From: Clostridia bacterium
GTDB taxonomy: Bacteria > Bacillota > Clostridia > Christensenellales > UBA1242
Assembly (NCBI GenBank): GCA_900768425.1
Contig: CAAGCR010000102.1
Location: 1 to 5,898 of the forward strand
Reading direction: 5' to 3'
DNA length: 5,898 nt
Of the stretch, positions 1 through 5,044 are shown piece after piece. The notes under the pieces are model-generated. The model saw only the letters and a program-made list of their open reading frames with translations. It did no database searches and was not told the DNA's origin. Both the position numbers and the translations under genes were made by a program. Positions within the stretch are counted from its first letter, which is position 1. Each line of letters starts with the position of its first letter.

Positions 1-202
1 GATGTTGCTTTGTTCATTTCATTCACAAATCAATTTGCTAACGCAAATCCGTTATAAATAACGGCATCACAGTTTGAATGAGCATCAGTTTTGCTTGTGA
101 GTAAACTCCCAGACAAAACTTCCGATAATATAAATTACATATATATTGGCGTCACGATTTCAAGTGTACTTTTATGCAAGCACAAAGTCCACTTTCTCTC
201 GT
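1..202 (-). ncRNA. Putative structured RNA or riboswitch-like leader, family not recognised, 3' end outside window
   Basis: No convincing reading frame occupies this stretch. On the minus strand a promoter (208-237) is followed by five hairpins in series. They are 194-162 (10 pairs with one mismatch), 149-122 (CC/GG plus six AT pairs), 120-87 (seven outer pairs, then an inner stem of six pairs around one mismatch and a 2-nt loop), 64-49 (seven perfect pairs, CCGTTAT/ATAACGG) and 48-33 (six perfect pairs, ATTTGC/GCAAAT). The last two are back to back. A GTGAYGCC motif occurs twice in the linkers (155-148 and 70-63), each time leading into a hairpin closed by CC/GG. The transcript would start near 200 and run leftward out of the window. 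It could be a free small RNA or the leader of a gene to the left. I compared it from memory with SAM, TPP, FMN, lysine, purine, cobalamin and T-box leaders, 6S, SRP, RNase P and tmRNA, and found no match. The strand is inferred from the promoter. Confidence 0.45.
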
Positions 203-207
203 TCCTT

Positions 208-237
208 ATTATAACATATAGATGTTAAAAAAGTGAA
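208..237 (-). promoter_or_regulatory. Probable sigma-A-type promoter reading leftward
   Basis: On the minus strand the perfect -10 hexamer TATAAT lies at 213-208. A -35-like TTCACT (four of six matches to TTGACA) lies at 237-232, with an 18-base spacer. Transcription would begin about 199-202, directly before the first hairpin of the putative RNA. The position relative to that fold is the main support, because AT-rich DNA yields chance -10 boxes. Confidence 0.45.
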
Positions 238-477
238 TTTTTTGAAAGATATTGTCGCAATTTGTCTTAATGGGATTTTAATAGTAGCAATACCTTCATT
301 AGAAGTGGTGGTGGACTTTGCGGATATGTTAAGAATAGATATTTATGAATGTAACCCCCCCAACACTTTTTATTTACTTTTAAAATTAATAAAATGTAAA
401 GAATTAAAAATATATCTACAAATTGCATTACATTTTTTTATAAATATGATACAATACTAAAAATAAAAGGATACACT
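221..477. other. Non-coding gap upstream of the epimerase gene
   Basis: I see no supported gene here. An open frame from a GTG at 233 to 460 has no ribosome binding site, overlaps the minus-strand promoter and has unremarkable composition. The gap contains a run of seven C (355-361), striking in such AT-rich DNA. It also contains GTGGACTTTG (311-320), an exact inverted copy of 183-192 inside the RNA region. A weak promoter for the epimerase may lie at TTGCAT (423-428) and TATGAT (445-450) with a 16-base spacer. Confidence 0.5.
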
Positions 478-1473
478 ATGGATACAGCATTAGTAACAGG
501 GGCAAATGGTTTTATCGGCTCACACCTTAGCACCGCCTTGGTTGAAAAAGGAATATTCGTTTATGCACTTCAAAGAAGTGCTAAATCTAACAATGTTAAA
601 TACAATAAATATGTAGAAGAAGGCAAAATAAAAGTCCTTCGTGGTGATGTTACAACTTTAAACACCGAAGAATTGCCAAAAGTAAATTATGTTTTTCATA
701 TAGCAGGTAAGGTCAGTGTTTGGGGTAAATTAAAAGATTTTTTAAAGGTTAATTTAGATGGTACGGCAAAACTATTAGACTATGCCAAAACTTGTCCGCT
801 TAAAAATTTTACATATTTGAGTTCGGTTGCGGTTTATGGTTTTTATGGATACAAAAACATTAAAGAAGATGGTGAAATGAAACCATTTAAAAACCCATAT
901 TCTTTGAGCAAATTGCAGACCGAGAATTATGTTGAAGACTATTGCACAAAAAACAATATGCCTTATGTGGTTATTCGCCCAGGCAATGTGTATGGCGAAT
1001 ATGACTATACATCAAGTTATCAAATTTATACCCGCGTAAAAAAAGAGAAAATGATGATTAGTGCAGGCGGGAAATATGAAAGTTGCTTTGTGTATGTTGG
1101 CAATTTGGCTGAGGCAATTATATATACCGCACTAAATGAAAAATGCCACAACACAGATTATAATGTGTCAGACAATAACGATACCCTAAAAATGTATTTG
1201 ACCGATGTGGCAAAAGCTTTTGGTGTTAGACCTAAGTTTACAAATTTTCCAAAACCATTAGCAAAAGCAACCGCTTGCTTGGTTGAGGGCGTATATCATA
1301 TGTTCTTTATTAAAAAAGCTCCACTCATAACAAGATTCAGTGTGTATCAAAACTGTGCAGATTATAGTTTTAGTATAGATAAACTTTTGGGGGTGGGGTA
1401 CAGACCTATTACCACCAAAGAAGAAGGAATTAAACAAACTGTAAACTGGATAAATTCCTTGTTACAAAAATAA
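478..1473 (+). CDS. NAD(P)-dependent epimerase/dehydratase family protein (extended SDR, 3-beta-HSD-like)
   Basis: This 331-residue protein has the build of an extended short-chain dehydrogenase/reductase, a cytoplasmic Rossmann-fold enzyme. The N-terminal cofactor motif TGANGFIG is at residues 7-14. HIAG follows at 74-77, the serine stretch YLSSVAVYG at 113-121 and the catalytic YSLSK (YxxxK) at 141-145. RPGNVYG is at 167-173 and the substrate-domain segment FVYVGNLAEA at 204-213. The VNLDGTAKLL stretch near 91-100 and the C-terminal GYRPITTKEEGI resemble the 3-beta-hydroxysteroid dehydrogenase/dihydroflavonol reductase/HpnA-like branch more than UDP-glucose epimerases. The substrate cannot be read from sequence; a nucleotide sugar, sterol-like or other alcohol/ketone is possible. 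The length is normal and no residue of the catalytic triad is missing. AAAGGA (466-471) sits six bases before the ATG, supporting this start. The gene stands alone: no partner on either side and no clear terminator behind it. Confidence 0.88.
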   Translation: MDTALVTGANGFIGSHLSTALVEKGIFVYALQRSAKSNNVKYNKYVEEGKIKVLRGDVTTLNTEELPKVNYVFHIAGKVSVWGKLKDFLKVNLDGTAKLLDYAKTCPLKNFTYLSSVAVYGFYGYKNIKEDGEMKPFKNPYSLSKLQTENYVEDYCTKNNMPYVVIRPGNVYGEYDYTSSYQIYTRVKKEKMMISAGGKYESCFVYVGNLAEAIIYTALNEKCHNTDYNVSDNNDTLKMYLTDVAKAFGVRPKFTNFPKPLAKATACLVEGVYHMFFIKKAPLITRFSVYQNCADYSFSIDKLLGVGYRPITTKEEGIKQTVNWINSLLQK

Positions 1474-1563
1474 GACATATCACAAAAATGATTAGAAAAT
1501 GTGACAAAATTGTATATTAAACGACAAAGAACACAACATATGGTATTGTCAAGCAAAATATAA

Positions 1564-1582
1564 TAATAATTTAAAATTATTA
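1564..1582. repeat. AT-only palindrome within TAA/TTA triplets, possible unwinding element
   Basis: TAATAATTT (1564-1572) and AAATTATTA (1574-1582) are perfect inverted copies around A1573. The stretch continues leftward as further TAA repeats to 1561. It contains no G or C and has no T-tract behind it, so it is not a convincing terminator. Its place beside the DnaA-box pair suggests a melting site. Confidence 0.45.
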
Positions 1583-1592
1583 GTGATGCCAT

Positions 1593-1626
1593 TGTGGAAA
1601 TGTGGATAACTTATACACATTTGTCC
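1593..1626. repeat. DnaA-box repeat module, copy 1
   Basis: The module begins with the 20-mer TGTGGAAATGTGGATAACTT. This holds a degenerate and a perfect minus-strand DnaA box that overlap by one base. It continues with ATACACATTTGTCC, which completes the plus-strand box TTATACACA (1611-1619), so boxes face each other. The same 20-mer returns 96 bases downstream. Confidence 0.8.
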
Positions 1627-1688
1627 ATAAAACGGTATTTATGCATAAAAACTGAATAAATATTAATTTAAATGTATAAACATTAAAA

Positions 1689-1721
1689 TGTGGAAATGTG
1701 GATAACTTTTCAACATTGTCC
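1689..1721. repeat. DnaA-box repeat module, copy 2
   Basis: The first 20 bases are identical to copy 1 and again contain a degenerate (1689-1697) and a perfect (1697-1705) minus-strand DnaA box. The tail TTCAACATTGTCC is a diverged version of the copy-1 tail, with the opposing box weakened to TTTTCAACA (1707-1715). Confidence 0.8.
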
Positions 1722-1806
1722 TCATTTCCTTTATTTTCAACAAAAAAACGATGTACATAATTCGGGGTGGGATAATATTACAAAAAGATAATATGAAAAA
1801 TATTTA

Positions 1807-1839
1807 TGCATAGCAAAATGTGGATAAATATGCTATGCA
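1807..1839. repeat. Inverted repeat enclosing a perfect DnaA box
   Basis: TGCATAGCA (1807-1815) and TGCTATGCA (1831-1839) are exact 9-base inverted copies separated by 15 bases. The spacer contains the perfect minus-strand DnaA box 1819-1827. The left arm belongs to TATTTATGCATA (1801-1812), which also occurs at 1636-1647, where it overlaps the 12-base palindrome TTTATGCATAAA (1638-1649). Confidence 0.7.
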
Positions 1840-1858
1840 ACAAATTGCATAAAATTTA

Positions 1859-1892
1859 TTGTAAAAATATTCGAAAACATATACAATATGTT
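1859..1892 (+). promoter_or_regulatory. Possible mrnC promoter with an overlapping palindrome
   Basis: TTGTAA (1859-1864) and TACAAT (1883-1888) form a -35/-10 pair with an 18-base spacer (four and five of six matches). The -10 lies within the palindrome AACATAT-ACA-ATATGTT (1876-1892), which could be an operator. Both calls are tentative in this AT-rich context. Confidence 0.3.
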
Positions 1893-1912
1893 GATACAAA
1901 AAAGGAATAACA

Positions 1913-2311
1913 ATGATAAAATTACAAGATGTCTTTGATAAACCGCTAAATGATGAAGCATTTAAAGAGATTAATCCAATAGTGCTTGCTTTTATAGGTG
2001 ATGGCGTGCATACTCTTTATGTGCGAGATAGGGTGGTTAAAAATAGTAACTTGCTGGTTAATAGATGTCATATAAACAGTGCAAAATTTTGCAATGCTAA
2101 AAGTCAGGCAACAAAACTAGATTTAATAATGAATAATTTAACCGAAGAAGAACACGATATTGTCCGTAGAGCAAGAAATGCAAAAACTCACAATATTGCG
2201 AAAAACAGTGATATAGAAACATATAAAAAAGCAACCGCTTTTGAAGCACTTGTTGGCTATCTATATTTAAAGGGTGATTATGACCGTTTAAAACAAATAT
2301 TAAGTTATTAA
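1913..2311 (+). CDS. mrnC: Mini-ribonuclease III (23S rRNA maturation)
   Basis: This 132-residue protein is a stand-alone RNase III catalytic domain without a double-stranded-RNA-binding domain, the hallmark and usual size of Mini-III. In Bacillus the enzyme trims both ends of the 23S rRNA precursor in the cytoplasm as a dimer. The first acidic motif is NPIVLAFIGDGVHTLYVR (residues 21-38), with metal-ligand candidate D30. The conserved RRARNAKTHNIAKN lies at 85-98. The second motif ATAFEALVGYLYL (107-119) carries E111. Both key acidic residues are present. AAAGGA (1901-1906) is six bases before the ATG, and the start fits the family N-terminus. It is followed by rlmB and sigH, as in Bacillus, but cysS, the usual upstream neighbour, is replaced by the DnaA-box region. 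Confidence 0.95.
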   Translation: MIKLQDVFDKPLNDEAFKEINPIVLAFIGDGVHTLYVRDRVVKNSNLLVNRCHINSAKFCNAKSQATKLDLIMNNLTEEEHDIVRRARNAKTHNIAKNSDIETYKKATAFEALVGYLYLKGDYDRLKQILSY

Positions 2312-2330
2312 AAATATAAATTTTGATGAG

Positions 2331-2414
2331 TAGGCTTGCGTTATTTGGAGATGTTGGCAGATAACCACAAAAGCAAGGCTGGCAACAGCCGACAATCTTT
2401 GCGTAATGTATTAC
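2331..2414 (+). ncRNA. Putative structured RNA element in the rlmB leader
   Basis: In the mrnC-rlmB gap, GTTATTTG (2340-2347) pairs with CAGATAAC (2358-2365) over eight pairs, one of them U-G, with a 10-base loop. CTTGC (2335-2339) pairs with GCAAG (2373-2377) as an outer stem. A second hairpin, GGCTG-GCAA-CAGCC (2377-2390), has a GNRA tetraloop; G2377 is shared, so one stem gives up a pair. A short stem GTAAT/ATTAC (2403-2414) follows. The segment is visibly richer in GC than its surroundings and has no T-tract, so it is not an ordinary terminator. The U-G pair favours the plus strand. I do not recognise the family. It could be a cis-regulator of rlmB or an RNA processing site. Confidence 0.45.
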
Positions 2415-2464
2415 TTTATTAAAATTGCAAATATATTCATAAAAAATTAAAAGGAAAAAATAAA

Positions 2465-3184
2465 ATGATAATTGAAGGTAAAAATGCCGTTTTAGAGGCT
2501 TTAAAAAATGATGTTACAATAAATAAACTTATGGTGCAAAACAATCTTAGCGATAATGCAAGCAACCAAATAATTAAACTTGCAAAGGATAAAGGAATAA
2601 GAATTGACTTTGTCGGCAAAGATGTTTTGGATAAAAAAACAAGAAACCGTCACCAAGGCTTTATCTGTGACACCACCGATTTTGAATATGCAGAAGTAGA
2701 AGATATATTCAAAAAAGCAAGTGACTTAAACGAAGACCCTTTTATTGTGGTTTTAGATGGAATAGAAGACCCACATAATTTTGGTGCTATAATTCGAACT
2801 TGTGAATGTGCCGGTGTTCACGGAATTATCATACCGGAGCATAGGGCTTGTGCGGTAAACGACACTGTCGTAAAGACCAGTGCCGGTGCATCAGCAAATA
2901 TGCTAATTGCACGAGTTGGAAATATAAACAACTGTTTGGATGTTTTGAAAAAACAAGGTGTTTGGGTTTATTGTTTGGAAACCGGCGGAAAAGAAATGAC
3001 AACTTTAAACCTAAAAGGCTCAATAGCTGTAGTTGTCGGCAGTGAAGGTAAAGGTGTAAGTAAACTTACTAGAGAAAATTGCGATGACACTGTGTCAATA
3101 AAACTTAAAGGTAAAGTAAACAGTTTAAACGCAAGTGTTGCAACCGCAGTTGTGGTTTATGAAATCGTAAGACAACGCGGATAA
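2465..3184 (+). CDS. rlmB: 23S rRNA (guanosine-2'-O-)-methyltransferase RlmB, TrmH/SPOUT family
   Basis: This 239-residue enzyme would methylate the ribose 2'-OH of a conserved 23S rRNA guanosine (G2251 in E. coli numbering) using S-adenosylmethionine. The N-terminal substrate-binding domain starts with MIIEGKNAVLEAL, the usual RlmB opening, which fixes the start. The C-terminal trefoil-knot SPOUT domain has all three motifs. Motif 1 is LDGIEDPHNFGAIIRT (97-112) with N105 and R111. Motif 2 is VVGSEGKGVS (190-199) with E194. Motif 3 is GKVNSLNASVATAVVVYE (216-233) with N222. The length is typical. AAGGA (2451-2455) lies nine bases before the ATG. It sits between mrnC and sigH, matching the conserved Firmicutes order, and shares its target, 23S rRNA, with Mini-III. 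yacP, which often follows rlmB, is absent. A more general SpoU/TrmH assignment is the alternative. Confidence 0.93.
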   Translation: MIIEGKNAVLEALKNDVTINKLMVQNNLSDNASNQIIKLAKDKGIRIDFVGKDVLDKKTRNRHQGFICDTTDFEYAEVEDIFKKASDLNEDPFIVVLDGIEDPHNFGAIIRTCECAGVHGIIIPEHRACAVNDTVVKTSAGASANMLIARVGNINNCLDVLKKQGVWVYCLETGGKEMTTLNLKGSIAVVVGSEGKGVSKLTRENCDDTVSIKLKGKVNSLNASVATAVVVYEIVRQRG

Positions 3185-3208
3185 AGTGCTGTTTGTGGAA
3201 GGAATTAT

Positions 3209-3250
3209 GGGAAACATTTTTTGTAAAAAAGGTTTCCCCTAAAACCCTTT
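3209..3250 (+). terminator. Long hairpin with an overlapping alternative hairpin after rlmB, terminator-like or attenuator-like
   Basis: GGGAAAC (3209-3215) pairs with GTTTCCC (3232-3238), and TTTTTT (3217-3222) with AAAAAA (3225-3230), giving 13 pairs with one A-G mismatch. No clean T-tract follows. An alternative hairpin pairs AAAGG-TTT (3228-3235) with AAA-C-CCTTT (3242-3250), and the two cannot form together. It may end or attenuate transcription between rlmB and sigH, or be a mobile or dispersed intergenic repeat. The hairpin is clear; its function is not. Confidence 0.45.
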
Positions 3251-3358
3251 CTAAAATAACATAATAAAATAATGAAATAAGTAATGAGATGGACTATACA
3301 AAGTGTACAACAATAGTTACTATAAAAAACAAACAATAGAACAATATTAAAAATAAGC

Positions 3359-3365
3359 GGGTGAG
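3359..3365 (+). promoter_or_regulatory. Ribosome binding site of sigH (GGGTGAG)
   Basis: This site uses the GGTGA end of the extended Shine-Dalgarno sequence rather than the AGGAG core used by other genes here. It lies seven bases before the ATG at 3373. An in-frame TAG at 3370-3372 rules out upstream starts. Confidence 0.65.
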
Positions 3366-3372
3366 ATTATAG

Positions 3373-3984
3373 ATGTATTTCAATTTGAGTGATGAACAAA
3401 TATTAAATTTGTACAAAACTGGTGATGAAAATGCACTAGATTTTTTGCTGAACAAATATAAATCTCTTGCGAGTAAAATTGCCCGTTCATATTTTTTAGT
3501 TGGTGCAGAAAGTGAAGACATTTTGCAAGAAGCTATGCTTGGGCTATATAGTGCGTGTAGAACATACATAGATAATGGTTCGTCTTTTAAATCTTTCGCC
3601 ACTTTATGTATAACAAGGGCAGTTCAGTCGGCAGTAAAAAAAGCAAATAGATTAAAAAATAAAATGCTAAATGAAAGCCTGTCGTTATCCAATCAAGGAA
3701 CAGTGCTTTTAGATGGAAAAGATGATGAAGATGATGATGTAAGTTTATATGTACCATCACAAATTTTAGATCCTGAAGATGTTCTTTTGGCAGAAGAACA
3801 AAAAAGAGAATTAAATAAAATAATAAACGAAAATTTATCTTTAAAAGAAAAAAGAGTGTTGGTTTTATATTTAAACGGGCTTTCATATTCTCAAATAGCC
3901 GAAGAACTAGGCGATAACACAAAAGCAGTAGACAATGCAATATCTCGCACAAAAAAGAAATTAGAAGAATTATTAAAACCATAA
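3373..3984 (+). CDS. sigH: RNA polymerase sigma factor SigH (sigma-70 family, sigma-30 type)
   Basis: This 203-residue protein is an alternative sigma factor that directs RNA polymerase to its own promoter class. In Bacillus and clostridia, SigH drives the switch to stationary phase and early sporulation. Region 2 spans about residues 23-95 and includes KIARSYFLVGAESEDILQEA (35-54) and SFKSFATLCITRAVQSAVKKA (71-91), very close to SigH. Region 4 spans about 150-200, with LSLKEKRVLVLYLNGLSYSQ (155-174) and a helix-turn-helix ending near NAISRTKKKL (188-197). The linker carries an acidic run, DGKDDEDDD (114-122). There is no region 1.1 or full region 3, as expected for this class. The position downstream of mrnC and rlmB matches the Firmicutes sigH locus. 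The frame starts immediately after an in-frame stop, so this ATG is secure. No clear promoter is visible in 3251-3358. SigH presence suggests a spore-forming ancestry but does not prove sporulation. Confidence 0.92.
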   Translation: MYFNLSDEQILNLYKTGDENALDFLLNKYKSLASKIARSYFLVGAESEDILQEAMLGLYSACRTYIDNGSSFKSFATLCITRAVQSAVKKANRLKNKMLNESLSLSNQGTVLLDGKDDEDDDVSLYVPSQILDPEDVLLAEEQKRELNKIINENLSLKEKRVLVLYLNGLSYSQIAEELGDNTKAVDNAISRTKKKLEELLKP

Positions 3985-4012
3985 TTAATATAAAAAATAG
4001 ATTAATATTGAC

Positions 4013-4051
4013 AAAAATATCAAAAAAATACAAGTTTTTTGATATTTTTTT
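4013..4051 (+). terminator. Intrinsic terminator after sigH
   Basis: AAAAATATCAAAAAA (4013-4027) pairs perfectly with 4035-4049 over 15 bases around a 7-base loop, and a T run continues to 4051. The stem has only one GC pair, but the A-tract/stem/T-tract layout 29 bases after the sigH stop fits a terminator. The symmetry would also allow use from the minus strand. Confidence 0.65.
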
Positions 4052-4215
4052 AACTTTTTAATCAAATTTTTATATATTTTAATGCGGGTATATTTTTTAT
4101 TATTACTATTCAATATTGCATAATTTGTTTATCATTTATAAAAACGGCTTTAATTTGTTTAAAAATTTACTAATCTGGCAAAAATTATTTTGTTTTAAAA
4201 AGGAGAATAAATTTT
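4052..4215. other. AT-rich gap upstream of rubrerythrin
   Basis: This gap must hold the rubrerythrin promoter. TTGCAT (4116-4121) with TATAAA (4137-4142) has only a 15-base spacer, and no better pair stands out. I see no clear PerR-type palindrome. AAAGGAG (4199-4205) is the ribosome binding site. Confidence 0.35.
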
Positions 4216-4830
4216 ATGGATTTTAATAAAAGTAAAACAAAAGAAAATCTTGCACGTGGTTTTGTTGCCGAATGTACAGCAGGTGCAAGATATCAATTTA
4301 TGGCAAAAGATGCAAAAGCGAATGGATATGGATTTTTAGCCGATACATTTAAAGCCTTAGCCAAAAATGAAATGGCACACGCAAGAGTTTTTTATGATTA
4401 TCTATTAAATCAAGGTAAAAAAGGAACGGCAACCGATTGCAAAAATTGCGGTTATAAAAATATTGATATTGCAATGGGAATACCATTTACTAACTATGTT
4501 TTGCCGGAATCTTTGCATTATGAAAGTGAAACAGAATTGCACGAAAATCAAGAAGTATATAAAGTATTTGAAAAAGAAGCGATGGACGAAGGTTTTAAAG
4601 ATGTGGCGGAAAGTTTCCATTATGTTGTTCAAGTTGAACATTGCCATTATTTAAAATTAAAAGAGTTATATCAAAAGATGTCTACTAATAAGTTGTATAA
4701 ATTGCCAAAAGTAAATAAGTGGAAGTGTACAAACTGCGGTACTGAGTTAGAATTAAAAGAAGCTCCAAAAACTTGCCCAATGTGTGGTTACGATCAAGGA
4801 TATTATATGGTACCAATGCAAGATGAATAA
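4216..4830 (+). CDS. Rubrerythrin (di-iron ferritin-like domain plus C-terminal rubredoxin-like domain)
   Basis: This 204-residue protein should reduce hydrogen peroxide in the cytoplasm of an anaerobe, taking electrons from NAD(P)H through rubredoxin-type partners. The N-terminal four-helix ferritin-like domain carries the iron-ligand candidates E19 (AECTAGARY), E52 and H55 (NEMAHA), E125 (DEGF), and E141 with H144 (EHCH). The C-terminal rubredoxin-like domain has CTNC (171-174) and CPMC (187-190) for one FeS4 iron. An extra CKNC pair sits at residues 75-78, between the two halves of the helical bundle, and is absent from classical Desulfovibrio-type rubrerythrin. It may bind metal or form a disulfide. 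Translation signals are strong: AAAGGAG (4199-4205) ten bases before the ATG. It is monocistronic, flanked by a terminator on each side. Regulation by a peroxide sensor would be expected but no operator is visible. Confidence 0.93.
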   Translation: MDFNKSKTKENLARGFVAECTAGARYQFMAKDAKANGYGFLADTFKALAKNEMAHARVFYDYLLNQGKKGTATDCKNCGYKNIDIAMGIPFTNYVLPESLHYESETELHENQEVYKVFEKEAMDEGFKDVAESFHYVVQVEHCHYLKLKELYQKMSTNKLYKLPKVNKWKCTNCGTELELKEAPKTCPMCGYDQGYYMVPMQDE

Positions 4831-4936
4831 TTTTGCAACTTATTTAACTATTTTGTATATAAGAGTTAAAATATCTAATTGTATTAATTGACTTATTCAA
4901 AAATGCAAAAAAATAATAATTAAATGTAAAATCAAT

Positions 4937-4983
4937 AAAATAAGGTGAAATTTGCAATATATTGCAATTTTGCCTTATTTTTT
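4937..4983 (+). terminator. Strong intrinsic terminator after rubrerythrin
   Basis: AAAATAAGG (4937-4945) pairs with CCTTATTTT (4973-4981). The stem continues inward through two wobble pairs, AAATT/AATTT and a perfect GCAAT/ATTGC tip, with one bulged T. T residues run to 4983. It separates rubrerythrin from dapA and is nearly symmetric, so it could act on both strands. Confidence 0.82.
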
Positions 4984-5044
4984 AGTAAAAGGCGTATTGT
5001 AATTTGATGATTAGTATTTAAAAAATAAATTTTGAAAATTAAGT

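Larger units (their letters stand above)
1474..1912. other. Candidate replication origin or DnaA-binding regulatory region (DnaA-box cluster)
   Basis: This 439-base stretch has no supported gene. Perfect DnaA boxes (TTATCCACA) lie on the minus strand at 1601-1609, 1697-1705 and 1819-1827. TTATACACA, a match to TTATNCACA, lies on the plus strand at 1611-1619. Seven-of-nine matches lie at 1593-1601, 1689-1697 and 1707-1715. Read on the minus strand, a perfect box (1609-1601) and a degenerate box (1601-1593) are followed by a 10-base half-GC spacer (1592-1583) and then by TAA/TTA triplets (1582-1561). This is the order of the Bacillus basal unwinding system (boxes, GC spacer, DnaA-trios). A second AT-rich tract lies at 1649-1688. 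dnaA and dnaN are not in the window, which is the main weakness. G exceeds C on the + strand on both sides by hand count (136 vs 99 at 541-1260; 132 vs 88 at 2521-3120), so no skew switch is visible. A DnaA-titrating or DnaA-regulated region is the alternative. Confidence 0.5.

Noticed and set aside
11..17. Possible minus-strand protein start (ATG at 17-15, reading MNKAT) running off the left edge
   Set aside because: Only a few codons are visible and no clear ribosome binding site precedes it. It could be the gene served by the putative leader but cannot be supported here.
93..120. Resemblance of the minus-strand GTCTGGGAGTTTACTC to part of purine riboswitches
   Set aside because: The similar bases form their own hairpin (96-111), and the conserved junction and kissing-loop arrangement of the purine aptamer are absent.
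233..460. 75-codon open frame starting at GTG upstream of the epimerase
   Set aside because: It has no ribosome binding site, the start overlaps a minus-strand promoter, and the hydrophobic AT-driven composition lacks any recognised motif.
1546..1551. Perfect TTGACA on the minus strand in the DnaA-box gap
   Set aside because: No -10 hexamer occurs at 16-19 bases, and no gene follows on that strand.
1362..1592. Minus-strand open frame across the 3' end of the epimerase gene
   Set aside because: It is the antisense of a well-supported gene for much of its length and runs into the AT-triplet region. No family resemblance or start signal.
2829..3045. Open frames on both strands inside rlmB
   Set aside because: They lie wholly within the conserved SPOUT domain of rlmB and lack start signals.
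3587..4033. 148-codon minus-strand open frame opposite sigH
   Set aside because: It is a shadow of the sigH coding frame, rich in Leu/Phe from reversed Lys/Glu codons. It begins within the terminator hairpin and has no ribosome binding site.
4008..4034. TTGACA followed by TACAAG as a promoter for rubrerythrin
   Set aside because: The spacer is only 15 bases and the site overlaps the terminator hairpin. A transcript from it would start inside the terminator.
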